A program made the translations under genes and the position numbers. Shown here one piece after another: positions 11,766 to 21,612 of a stretch of 64,000 nucleotides of DNA (its first letter is position 1; each line of letters begins with the position of its first letter). The notes below the pieces were generated by a model, which had not been told where the DNA came from, made no database searches, and saw only the letters and a list, made by a program, of their open reading frames with translations. The stretch is taken from the NCBI GenBank assembly GCA_028023455.1, contig JAQFVV010012395.1:7917498-7981497 (forward strand), in the 5' to 3' direction. Source of the DNA: Epiperipatus broadwayi. Lineage: Eukaryota; Onychophora; Udeonychophora; Euonychophora; Peripatidae.

Positions 11766-13879
11766 TAGCTTTTCTAAATATAAATTATTCAGATATAAAC
11801 TTATCTAATCCATTTGGATGACTATTTTACAGAATTGCTTATATATTAATTTTTTGTTTTTGCAACTTGTTTTTCTCTGACTAATGAATTTATTGACAAA
11901 TAATACAGTGCTAATACAGACTTACATAATCAAAGAAGCATTATTTTACATAATCCAATTTGTAAAACAACAACAAAAATAAATACTTTTTCGTGATTCT
12001 AAAATCATCCATTATACTTTCATTAACAGTCAAGGAATTTAAGTCAACATAATTATACAGGATCACAATTTGTGATCTTAACATTGTATATTTACCAGAT
12101 AATTTTTTTTGCAGTTAATGGCTGTTCAAACTATGCTATCACATGTATAAAAACAACATTTGTATACCCTTTATTTCGTGGCTTATAAATTGTTGCAGTT
12201 CAGCTCTTCTATTTTGACAAAAAAAAAAAAAAATAATAATTCAAATATTAAGCCAATCCAAACATTTTAATCTTTTTTATACTTTGTCTTCTGTTAGATA
12301 TATGGTTAAGACAAACATTATAATTAGAAGTAAAATTAGAAACAATATAACCAATATATCCATTTTTCTTTCAAAATTATAGAATGACAATTAACTATAT
12401 ATATATAAAGTGATTTAATCACTCTTTCAAATTAGTAAAAAAAAAAAACATTTTTAACTTTAAAAACAAATAAACTGATCTTAAGTCTTTATTTGACCAT
12501 TTTTACTTTTAATATTTTCTAAATAAAAGTATATTAAAAAAAAAAAAAACAGATTGATTTTTCAGTAAATTCACACAAATTAAAATCTTTTTATATATTC
12601 TTTAATTTTATTTATTTATTTATAATTTTGTTAAATGAACAACTGTCAGTATACAATAACAACATCTAATAATTTTAAATACTCTAGCCAGCCATTTACT
12701 TGTCTAATCATGCAATCATTTTACAGTATAAAAAAAAAATCAAACAATCACTCTGCAGGATATGTTTCTAATTTTACATTTTATTAATTGCCATAATGTT
12801 TTGCCTATCTCATAAGATATGCATTACCCAAGTAATAGGTTTATTATGTTACACAATGATCACGTGATTAATTTATTTGGTGGAATGATTGGCTAGAGTT
12901 TTCATTATTATTAGATATTACAGTTTATGGAATTTCTAGTTTAGTTTTACATATGTAAAATTTTATATTTATACATGTGTGACTTGTAGCATGTTAAATG
13001 ATGTTTTGAATATATTTACTTAATACATTTTAAAAAAGATTGTATTTCTAATTTTTGTACTGAAGTAGATTTTTTTTAAAAAAAAAAAAAAGTCAAAGAT
13101 CTATAAATAGCAAGTAGATGATATTCCCATGAGTCTTAAATCTAATTTTATGTAGTAGCATTTAACAAGTTGTAAAACAAAAATAATAGCCATTAAATTT
13201 TATATTATGATGGTATTATACTGAGATTGAGTAGTAAATATTAATTCTCTATTTCTGACTTTTTTTTCAATTTCTCTCTTTCATCTTATATCTTCTCATC
13301 AGTTTTTGAAAGGACAAGAGGAGATAATGAATGATGGATTAAAATGAGTTCTCAAACTTTTTGAATTTTTCTTCTCAGTAAATGCCATTCTTTGTGATTT
13401 TGAAATTCAGACTCATTTTTACCTTCTGCCTCAACACTGCTTCATGTAATCAACCTGATGCCCAATGAACTTAATGCTTGCCTTTTTATCTATTTTACTT
13501 TGAGTCAAATATTAATCCTAATTTAAAGATATCAGTCTAAAGTGCCATTCACACTAGATATGTCAACTACAGTTAATGTGATAAAATATGTTAATAATAG
13601 ATATAAATATAGATTTAAATTTTCATGCAATGTTTTCAATTAATTATCTTTTCACATCTCAGTATTGCAGAAATGTCATATACGGTCTCATTTTGGAAAC
13701 ACTTTCATTAAAACAAAATAGAGAAATTTTTTCTTGTATGCTAATAGCTTGAGAGGAGGAAAAATAATTAAGTAATTGGTTTGTGCTGCTGTTCTGTTTA
13801 AATTTTATAATAAATAATACAACTTTATATATATATTAAGTAGTTTTATTTGCTTGTAACTATTCATCTGAAATTGCAG
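11766..13879. other. AT-rich intergenic DNA
   Basis: No gene is supported. The stretch is dominated by A and T homopolymers and AT-rich low-complexity sequence, for example near 12540, 12600-12630 and 13070-13095. Confidence 0.5.
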
Positions 13880-15420
13880 TCTTTATAAGAGATTTGTAAA
13901 ATATTTTTATATTACAATGCATTATAAGATATTAAATATAAACTTCATAAAATTGCATAACATTCCTGTTCTTATTCTCTACATTTTAGCTAATCTTCTA
14001 ACGAATAAAGAAATTTTTATCAATCTTAATGGCAAAATTACACAAGGATTCAAACCGCATAACTGTATTTCACAGGGTGCATTTTTAAGTGCTTTATTTT
14101 ATTACTTATCCGCTGCTTCTGGAAATAGAGGAAACTGCCTTGTATTATATTCTGCTGATTGATAAAGCAATTAAGCTTATATTATGTGTGATCTTGTCAT
14201 TTTTCTCCCCTTTAAGAAGTACCTTACTTTACTTATTTTTATTTTGGAAAATTATGTGGCACACTATAAACTTCAGTTTAACCATAATAAGTCATCCAAA
14301 TGGAGCATACTCTCAGGTAATGGTATTTCTTCTCCCTTCAGTGCTACCCTGCATAATTTTCTTGGATTTCCCATTTCTAAGTCTGTGAGTGCTATAAGAA
14401 CATCTATTTAGAACTGTATCCATACATCTGCTGAAAATACAATTAAGTCCTTGTCTAAAGCATACCTTTTCCTTCATGCAAAAAATTCTTTTATCAACAT
14501 CCTGATTTTTCCAAAAATGACTTACTTTATGCCCATTATTAATTATACTAAATCAAAAAGAAGACTAATATGTGTTTGCTCCAAACTTATTTGGAATAAA
14601 AGAGTAATTGCAATCAGTATTAGAATCTTACAGAAGCATGCCAAAGATCAATGATCTCTCCTTTCACTCAATCTCTACCTTTTATTTTCAGAGATTATTT
14701 AATACTATTTTTAAAAGTTATCTGTTTACCCTAATGTTGTGAAATTTGTTCTAGTCACTTCTACTGATAAGCCTCCCAATAAAGTTAATTTTTTTTATTC
14801 CTTAATCAAATTCATTGTGACTTTAATACATTCTCTAGGAAAATATTCTTTGGCAGACTTACAATATGATTCATAATGCTAGTCAACCTCTACTATCCCC
14901 ATCATCCTTATTATCACAATAAACAGATAATAAAAAAATTCAAATTCTGATATCTGGGAACAAATTATCTTGATTTTTTTATAAAAATCAATTTAAAAGC
15001 TTTACTTACTAGTCATTTCTTATCATAGAAAATGGTGCATACTCTGACCCCCTTTATACTTTCTGTCATAAATCTGAAGAAACAGTACCTCATTTTCTAT
15101 TCCAGTGTCATACTCTTCTTACCTATAGAAATGTCATTGAATCAATTACCAAATTGCATATTTCTTCTATTTCTACTCTCATTGGTAGCATGAAACAGGG
15201 TCTTTCCCCTTCAATTAGGATTACTATTTTTTTATACTTAGTCTTTGGTTTCTAAGATGTCATTTTTGCTTTAACTCTACTCTAGGAATTTACAACCATT
15301 GTTTTACAATAAAATTCCAAAAATTAAAAATGGAGACATGGTGATTGCCCATACAAATGTTGTTAATGCTACATGGAGACTGGTTTCACTTCTGTCTATT
15401 ATAAATAGATAATTTCATTT
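13880..15420 (+). pseudogene. decayed Jockey-like LINE reverse transcriptase, 3' half
   Basis: Fragments in three frames line up in the order of a Jockey/CR1-type reverse transcriptase. At 13917-14162, IFINLNGKITQGF then NCISQGAFLSALFYY corresponds to the usual G.PQGS.LSP motif B. It ends in LYSAD followed directly by a stop (14155-14163), where the catalytic YADD pair should be. At 14230-14300 an NHNKS stretch and at 14360-14410 FPISKSV resemble the post-catalytic region. At 14451-14654 comes KAYLFLHAKNSFINI. At 15061-15111 FCHKSEETVPHFLFQCH gives a C...H...C zinc-binding pattern typical of LINE C-termini. Several frameshifts and stops make it non-functional. The N-terminal endonuclease was not found. 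Clade placement is by motif style only. Confidence 0.65.
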
Positions 15421-16036
15421 TTATACCTTTCTTATGTATTTACAAAATGCACTTGTAATTTATACACCATTGAATTTGTCTATTTTTGATGATAGGCTAC
15501 AAAATATCCAATTGAATTTCAAATCATTTTTTTCAAGTTTGTAAAAAAATTTTTGCCTCATAAAATTGTTTGTAAAAAAAAAAAAAAAAATGTATTTTTA
15601 ATAAATGTAGAGTTTTGAGAGCCTACAATCCACTGAATGTATGTTAGTTGTTATATTAAACAAATTAATAAATTGATTGTTAAATTTAAAAAAAGGAATA
15701 AATTATGATAAATTTCATTATGAAACTTTATTTCAAATTTTTTTTTTTTTGGGGGAGGGGGGAGCTATGAGATGCTGTTAAGATAGTTGTACTTTAATTC
15801 AATTCAGTGTTATTTTTTTTTTGTCAGCAGTTTTTTTGGTAAATTATCATAATGATAAAAATTTGGCACCTTTCTGTCACAAAATGTGATGCAGTGATTT
15901 ATTTTCAAAGATAAGGGATCATACCTTCCTGAAAAGTGTGCTTAATGGTCACAATATTGCACACTGCTGACATGAATAAAGTGTAAATATTGTAATTTAT
16001 ATATTTCTTTCATTTTTTTTTTTAGTAAGTGTTATG
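15421..16036. other. AT-rich intergenic DNA
   Basis: No gene is supported. Long A and T homopolymers lie near 15575-15592 and 15738-15752, the latter running into a G-rich stretch (GGGGGAGGGGGGAG). Confidence 0.5.
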
Positions 16037-16131
16037 TATATAATCACATGATCACTATCTCTATACCAGCACATAATTGTTGTAAACAAAGGCAAAACTC
16101 TCCATACAGTAGTGCCACCCTGTGCCAAACA
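16037..16131 (-). repeat. inverted terminal segment of the ~460-bp repeat family
   Basis: The sequence from ATCACATGATCACTATCTCTA through GGCAAAACTCTCCATACAGT and GTGCCACCCTGTGCC returns in reverse complement at about 16270-16360. The array is therefore bounded on this side by ~90-bp inverted ends around one core unit. The fold joins two oppositely oriented unit ends. Confidence 0.75.
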
Positions 16132-16756
16132 GATCTAGGTGCAGTGCTCTCAGATCCAAGGCTCCTCACTGATGATGGCCACAAGCCAGAAACTAGTCTG
16201 TGGATATTGGATGAGTAGGCAATAGATAGGGATTTTATGCACAAGCCTTCTGGCATCCATTGATTACTCTGTTTTGCACAGGGTGGCACTACTGTATGGA
16301 GAGTTTTGCCTTTGTTTACAGCAATTATGTGCTAGTATAGAGATAGTGATCATGTGATGTTTAGTGGTTTAACACCAATCCTGCGTAATAGGATAGTGGT
16401 GGCTATGGTTGTTTAAAAGCCAAAGACACCAAAATATATGGGTACTGAATTGAGTTCAGACCCATATGACTATATAAGCTATTGAGCTTAGATTGAAAAT
16501 ATTATTGTGTTTTCAATTTCATCCTCATAGTTTTGTAGTAAAGGAGAGTTAAAAAGTGGCTGCTGGAGGGTTGCATTAGATCCTAAGATCTAGGTGCAGT
16601 GCTCTCAGATCCAAGGCTCCTCACTGATGATGGCCACAAGCCAGAAACTAGTCTGGGGATATTGGATGAGTAGGCAATAGATAGGGATTTTATGCACAAG
16701 CCTTCTGGCATCCATTGATTACTCTGTTTGGCACAGGGTGGCACTACTGTATGTAT
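16132..16756 (+). repeat. ~460-bp repeat family, one full tandem unit plus a truncated one
   Basis: GATCTAGGTGCAGTGCTCTC starts at 16132 and again at 16587, a period of 455 bp. The two copies look nearly identical here, including GATGATGGCCACAAGCCAG and GCACAAGCCTTCTGGCATCC, so this is the youngest pair of the family in the window. The second unit stops at 16756 after CACTACTGTATG, where other copies continue GAGAGTTTTGCC. The sequence changes there to LINE copy 1, which apparently inserted into the unit. Confidence 0.85.
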
Positions 16757-17085
16757 GTAATAAGAGAATGTGGAGATATAATTGCAATGGAAAATAGAAA
16801 CAGGTATGTAAGAGTATGTTTGCCGGGAGCTAAAATTAGGGATGTTACAGATAAAGTAAAGAAGCAAGGGAATAGAGATGTATATGTTATGGTAGGGACT
16901 AATAATTTATCAGTCATCAGAGAAAGTAATGGGTGAGTACACAGAACTGATTAGGAAGTTGAGAATGGTTAAAGGAAGAGTAGGAATAGTTGGATTATTA
17001 GCAAGATTTGATAAAAGGTATATGTTAGATAGGGCATGTTGTATAAATGAGAGATTGAAAGAATTGTGTGAGAGAAATGATGTTA

Positions 17086-17098
17086 CATTTGTGGATGT
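17086..17098 (+). repeat. 13-bp target-site duplication, left (hairpin insertion A)
   Basis: CATTTGTGGATGT occurs here and again at 17348-17360. LINE copy 2 has one related sequence (TGTTGTGGATGTGTGGGATT near 43540-43560), so copy 2 serves as an empty site and the duplication is real. Confidence 0.95.
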
Positions 17099-17347
17099 TA
17101 AAAATTAACTGTGATAAAACACAGTTGCTGAAGCTTTAAATATAAAATTATAACAATAAAGCTGAGCGCTTTCGGGGGACTTAAGCCTCCATAATCATAG
17201 CTCAATTATGATTATGGAGGCTTAAGTCCCCTGAAAGCGCTCAGCTTTATTGTTATAATTTTATATTTAAAGCTTCAGCAACTGTGTTTTATCACAGTTA
17301 ATTTTTAATTTATTGATTTTTGTTGAAGTATATACATACATTCTTTT
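17099..17347. mobile_element. hairpin insertion A: 101-bp inverted arms with a one-sided tail
   Basis: A 249-bp insert sits between 13-bp target duplications inside LINE copy 1. Bases 17099-17199 and 17207-17307 are reverse complements over 101 positions with one difference, at 17174, which would be a G-U pair in RNA. The loop is only 7 nt (GCTCAAT). A T-rich unpaired tail of 40 nt (17308-17347) lies on the right side only. There is no open reading frame and no long poly(A). TPRT-style retroposition with cDNA snap-back would explain both the duplication and the palindrome. A foldback DNA element is the alternative. The right arm (CCCCTGAAAGCGCTCAGCTT) faintly recalls Penelope-like 3' regions, but that is only an impression. 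Confidence 0.9.
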
Positions 17348-17360
17348 CATTTGTGGATGT
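17348..17360 (+). repeat. 13-bp target-site duplication, right (hairpin insertion A)
   Basis: Second copy of CATTTGTGGATGT. LINE coding sequence resumes directly after it with GTGGGATTTTTTTATTGGGA, matching the uninterrupted paralogue at 43550. Confidence 0.95.
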
Positions 17361-17582
17361 GTGGGATTTTTTTATTGGGAAGGGGGAGTTATTTGGTAAA
17401 GATGGGTTGCACTTAGGGAAACAAGGAAGTGAAGTTTTAGGGAGTCTGATTTATAAAGAATATGGTTCGGGAAACTTGTAAAGGGGGGTGGGATTTTAAA
17501 TTGTAGTGTTATTAAAAAGAAGAAGAATGGATGGGATGTAAGGATTAAACAAAGAGCAGTTGATTTCGATATATTTATCGAT

Positions 17583-18390
17583 GTGGAGAGGGAATGGGTC
17601 TGTAAAATTAATAGTAAGCAAGTTATTTATAAGCATAATGGAGAAGAAAGAATAAAAAAAAATTATAAAAGAGTAGTTAAGAAAGAAAAAATTGTTAAAA
17701 TTGGGTATTTGAATATGCAAGGTGGTATGAGACCAGAAAAATGGCAGGAATTAAACAAAGCAATTGAAAATGAAGAGCTTGAGGTATTAACAGTAGTGGA
17801 AATACATCTAAGAGAAGAAGAAGAACCTGTTTTGGAAGATTTGGTATGGCAGGGTATAAATAGAAAAGAGAAAGAAAAAAAGGGTGGTGGTATAGGTGTT
17901 ATAGCAAAAAAATATTTAAATACTGTTAAATGCCAAGAACATTTGTGGTTTGAAATAAGGTTGGGAAAACAAGAATGGATGGTGGCTATAGTTTATATAG
18001 CTACTGGAGATAATCAAACTATAATGGAATGGAACAATAGCATATATGAGTGCCTAGTTAAGGATATACAGAGTTTTAAGGAAAAGGGGAAGAGAATAAT
18101 GGTTATAGGAGATATGAATGGGCATATTGAAAAAATTGATGATGTAGACAATAAGAATGGACAGCTTTTGAAGGAATTTTGTCAGAGAGTGAATTTGAGC
18201 ATTGGAAACTTATCTAATATTTATGAGGGACAATATACATGGTCTAGGAATAATAATCCCACACAATAGATTATATATTGGTAGAGAAAGAGGGAATGAA
18301 TAAAATACAGAAAATTAAGGTGTTTGATAATGAAGAGAGAGTATGTAATAGTGATCATAATTTTGTTGTAATTAAAATGGTAATGTGATG
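17583..18390 (+). pseudogene. LINE endonuclease domain (EEP fold), frameshifted
   Basis: The main frame of 228 codons (17583-18269) holds the order expected of an apurinic/apyrimidinic-type LINE endonuclease that nicks the target for reverse transcription. It has NMQGG near residues 44-48 (catalytic Asn), VVEIHLRE near 72-79 (catalytic Glu), a central GGGIGVIAKKY segment, and VIGDMNGH near 173-180 (Asp and Asn). After a small frameshift at about 18264 the other frame continues with YILVEKEG and ends with CNSDHNFVVIKM near 18340-18380, the terminal SDH block. Copy 2 reads through the same junction, so the frameshift is private to copy 1. Confidence 0.85.
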
Positions 18391-18902
18391 GAAAATAGAA
18401 AGAATAAGTTAGAAGAGTATAAAATACAAGTTGAAGAAACCATGGAAGAGTTGATTGGAAATGAGTATGAGGACTCGTGTGATGAAATAGAAAAAGTGGC
18501 AAATAGGGTTTTAGGTGAGAATATTCAGAAGAATAAAAGTAATAGAAAAATGAGAGTTAGTAAAAGTATAAAAGAGAGGAAAAATCATGCAGAGAATATA
18601 AGTGTGCTATTAAGAACAAAGAAAGTGAAAAAGATATTAATGCTAAATGGGAAAAGTACTTAGAAAAGAAGAAGTTAGCTAAAGTAGATAATTATAGAGA
18701 GAGAATGAAACTAAATAGTAAATTATTGGATGGATATTAATAAAAGTGGAAGAGATGGGAGTAAAAAACTTTGGAATTACATTAAAAGGAGAAATTTTGG
18801 GGAGAGAGAGATAGTATTACTGGATGAGGAGGGAATAGAGTGTAGCTCTAGAGAAGAATTAGAGAGAATATTGAATAGTTATGTAATGGATATAGAAAAG
18901 AT
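18391..18902 (+). pseudogene. LINE linker between endonuclease and reverse transcriptase
   Basis: Lysine- and glutamate-rich, probably coiled or basic, sequence in shifting frames (for example 18385-18663, with NRVLGENIQKNKSNRK). It corresponds to the variable linker of the LINE ORF. The same stretch is recognisable in copy 2 at about 44600-45060. Stops at several points show decay. Confidence 0.65.
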
Positions 18903-20941
18903 GTGAACGACAGAGGGATAGAAAATATGAAAGCATATAGTAATGGGAATAATACGTTTGCAGAAAATGAACTGAATGAGGCAGGGAAGAAATTGAGAAG
19001 TGGTAAGGCAAGAGGATTAGATGGATGGGCAGCAGAGATGGTAATCAATTTGGGGCATAGGGCAAAAGTAAAGTTACTATCATGTTTTAATAAGATGGCA
19101 CAGAAGAGAGTTTTTCCTGGTAGTTGGAGTAATACAAGAGTAAGATTATTATTTAAAGGAAAAGGTAAGGATCATAGAAAGTTAAATAATTATGGACCAA
19201 TAGCAGTAACATCAGTTTTATATAAAGTTTTTTCATATATGTTGGCTGGAAGAGTTGCAAAATGGATGGAAGAAAATAATGTAGTGGGGGAAAATGCAAG
19301 GAGGTTTTAGGTCAGATAGGTGTATAGGAGATAGTTTATTTGTAGTTACACAACTTATAGATATTAGTAGAAATTCAGGTGGACAGTTATATATGAGTTT
19401 TATAGATATTGAGAAGGCATATGATAGAGTGAATAGAAATAGATTATGGATAAGTTTAGCAAATCTGGGAATGGATGAAGCTTAGTGGGTGTTATTAAGA
19501 AATTATATGAAAATAATTACTATACATATCAATTAGGGGATATAGAATCAGTTAAAGTTAAAAATGGGGTGGGACTGAGGCAAGGATGCCCTATGTCACC
19601 TATTTTGTTTGTGTTGTATTTGAGCGAAATGGAGAGAGCAATAGAAAGTCTAGGAAGAGGGATAGAGATACTGTTCACAGGTGGCAAGAGAGTATATACA
19701 TTGTCGGGTCTTTTTTTTGTGAATGATGTCTTTTTGTGTGCAGAAAGAAGAGAAGATTTGGAAGTTATGCTGAGGACATGTGCAAGGGTGGGTAAAGATA
19801 TGAGGATTAAATTTAGTGAAGAAAAATCAAATATAATGATGGTGAATACTGGGGAAAGAAGACAGATTTCTTATTGAGGGATATAAAGTTAAGTGTGGTG
19901 AATAGATATATTTATTTGGGAATCATCTTGAGTAATAAGAAAAATTACTTGGATGAATGGGAGAAAAAATTGATAAATGAAGCAAAGAAAAGAAAGGGAT
20001 TGATAAAGAAATTAACAGTGTTTTCATATAATAAATATGATGTAGCTAGAATTGTATGGAAGGGAGTGGCAGTAGCAGGGTTAACATATGGCAATGATGC
20101 ATTATGTGTTAGTAAAGGGGTATTAGATTGCTTAGAAAAAGTACAAAGGGAAGTAGGAAGACATGCATTAGATTCTGAGGTGTGGACAGCAAAAGAGGCA
20201 ATTCAAGGAGATATGGGATGGTCAAGTTTTTATATGAGGGATGCAAAAAGTAAATTGAAAATGTTTGGTAGATTGCAGTTTATGGATAATAAAAGAATAT
20301 CCAAAATAGTATTTAATTGGGTTACAAATAAAGGGCAGGCAATAAGATGGATGAGAAAGGTAATGCGGTATGCAAAAGATTTGGATAAAGAAGTTATGTC
20401 AATATACTGTACAAAAGATGGGATGATTGTGCTAGGAGGATTGTTGAGAGTTATAGTGGGAAGGAGTGGGATAGAAGAATAGATGCATTAATAAAGAATA
20501 GGGCGTTGGAGAGATGGAGAACTAGTATGGAGAGTAAAACGAGTTTAAATATATATAGAAGTAAACGGAACATTGGGTGTGAGTTAATTTATGATAATAA
20601 TAAGGAAAATAGTTTATTGTTTAAGGCTCGAACAGGATCTTTAGCAACAAGGGAATATACACGTAAATGGAAAAATATGGGTGATTTAGTCTGCAAGTTA
20701 TGTAAGGAAGGCATAGAAAATATTAGGCATCTGTTACTTCAATGTAAATGTTTGGAAGCAGAAAGGGTACAAATAATGAAGTTATGGAAGGTTAAATATG
20801 AACAAAGTGATTACAGAAAGTGAGTTATTGGTTTTTATGCTAGGTTTGGGAAAAAATAAGGGAGATTTAGATATGAAGGTCATGGAGTTGACAAAGATTA
20901 TGTTGTGGAAATGGGATGGAGCAGATTATGGGAAAACTTAG
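18903..20941 (+). pseudogene. LINE reverse transcriptase plus C-terminal zinc knuckle, frameshifted
   Basis: Reverse transcriptase blocks appear in order: GKARGLDGWAAEMV (fingers), LFKGKGKDHRKLNNYGPIAV, QGGFRSDRCIGDSLFVVTQL, MSFIDIEKAYDRVN (motif A, about 19393-19435), VGLRQGCPMSPILFVLYLSE (motif B, about 19570-19630) and FFVNDVFLC (motif C, about 19715-19741). In motif C the first catalytic Asp is Asn; copy 2 still encodes FVDD in an alternative frame. Frame breaks fall near 19300, 19485 and 19875. The thumb and C-terminal part continue to about 20480. From 20506, CKLCKEGIENIRHLLLQC gives a C-x2-C-x8-H-x4-C knuckle. The ORF closes with DYGKT and TAG at 20939-20941, a stop shared with copies 3-5. 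Confidence 0.85.
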
Positions 20942-21414
20942 GGTGGACAATGGAAAAGGAAGGTAAAGTGGCTAACAGGTTTCTCTGGGATAAATTTAGA
21001 TTTCATGAGGTCTGGAGAACAAGAGTTATGCTTCCAGATGTAGCAATAAATTAATCCAAAAGAAAAAAAAATTGTAATTATTAAATACATTTGCTAAAAG
21101 TCATTTTTTTTATAAACATTTTTTGGGGACTCACAAAACTGTACCTCTATCAAAAATACAGGCTGCCATCTTCATTTATTTGAAAACTCGCAAGTATTTT
21201 TGTATTGCAAATGATTGCAGTTGTAATGTACACAGTGTGTACCAAGTGAAAAAGTGACTAGTTCTTTTTCCAAGCTTCTTGCAGTGCCATCTTTGAACCA
21301 ATGCATATGTTTTTTATTAACATAGTTGAGCTTTTCATCCAAAAATTTTAAGGTTTTAGCATGTCTATATTAAAGTTACAACATGGAAAGTTAGTGTTTC
21401 ATATTTAACTCACA
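20942..21414. other. LINE copy 1 3' UTR remnant and flanking DNA
   Basis: Bases 20942-20989 match the short 3' UTR of the family. From about 20990 the sequence is unrelated to the other copies. No gene is seen, though the DNA at 21140-21410 may be the 5' flank of the mariner-type relic. Confidence 0.5.
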
Positions 21415-21612
21415 ATGGAGCAACAAATTAACATTAAATTTTATTTTAAATTGGACAAAATTGCCACTCAAATGTTTGAAATGATTCATACTGCGAATGA
21501 TATTAAAGTCATGAATTGCCGAATGTTTTCAAAAAAGTTAAGATTTTATAATGGCAGTAAGAGCATTGAAGACAATCCTTCAAATTATCATGATTCAGAC
21601 ATGGGAGCACCT
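21415..21612 (+). pseudogene. mariner-type helix-turn-helix relic (HTH_48-like)
   Basis: A 66-codon frame starts MEQQINIKFYFKLDKIATQ and continues FEMIHTANDIKVMN, then FSKKLRFYNGSKSIEDNPSN. This follows the N-terminal DNA-binding domain of mariner transposases (usual order MEQR.NIKFC.KLGK.ATET, then FEWHKRFKEGRESVEDD). In the family this helix-turn-helix pair binds the transposon inverted repeats. The frame ends shortly after the ED.P block, and no DDD catalytic core follows in any frame that I can see. It is therefore an amino-terminal fragment, probably of an old element. Terminal inverted repeats were not located. Confidence 0.7.

Larger units (their letters stand above)
16787..17481 (+). 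pseudogene. LINE SGNH/GDSL esterase-like domain, interrupted
   Basis: The frame opens at MENRNRYVRV and contains DVYVMVGTNNLS, the counterpart of the VHVGTNDL block of SGNH esterases that occur in CR1-type ORF1 proteins. A frameshift near 16925 moves the frame. A later part (RVGIVGLLARFDKRYMLDRA and the following VDVWD) is cut by the hairpin insertion after the codons at 17086-17098. It resumes at 17361 and ends with KDGLHLGKQGSEVLGSL, matching the DGLH catalytic block, before TAA at 17479-17481. In the family this domain is thought to help membrane or nucleic-acid handling; its role is not shown here. The insertion and frameshift make it dead. Confidence 0.75.
16757..20990 (+). mobile_element. 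LINE copy 1, near complete (SGNH-EN-RT-Zn)
   Basis: This is the longest copy of the LINE family that also fills 43240-52166. In order it carries an SGNH/GDSL esterase-like domain (16787-17481, split by a hairpin insert), an endonuclease/exonuclease/phosphatase-fold domain (17583-18390), a reverse transcriptase (18903-20480), and a C-terminal zinc-knuckle region (20506-20941). An esterase-like first domain ahead of an apurinic-type endonuclease is known from CR1/L2-group elements, so I place the family there provisionally. The coding strand is visibly purine-rich and C-poor. Several frameshifts and stops make the copy inactive. Its 3' UTR follows the family consensus only to about 20989 (CAGGTTTCTCTGGG) and then diverges, so the CATCA-rich tail of other copies is missing. 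Confidence 0.85.

Noticed and set aside
16044-16867. Two minus-strand frames of 81 and 94 codons with shared sequence
   Set aside because: They are the same repeat unit read on the minus strand twice. The shared peptide reflects the tandem duplication, not a gene family.
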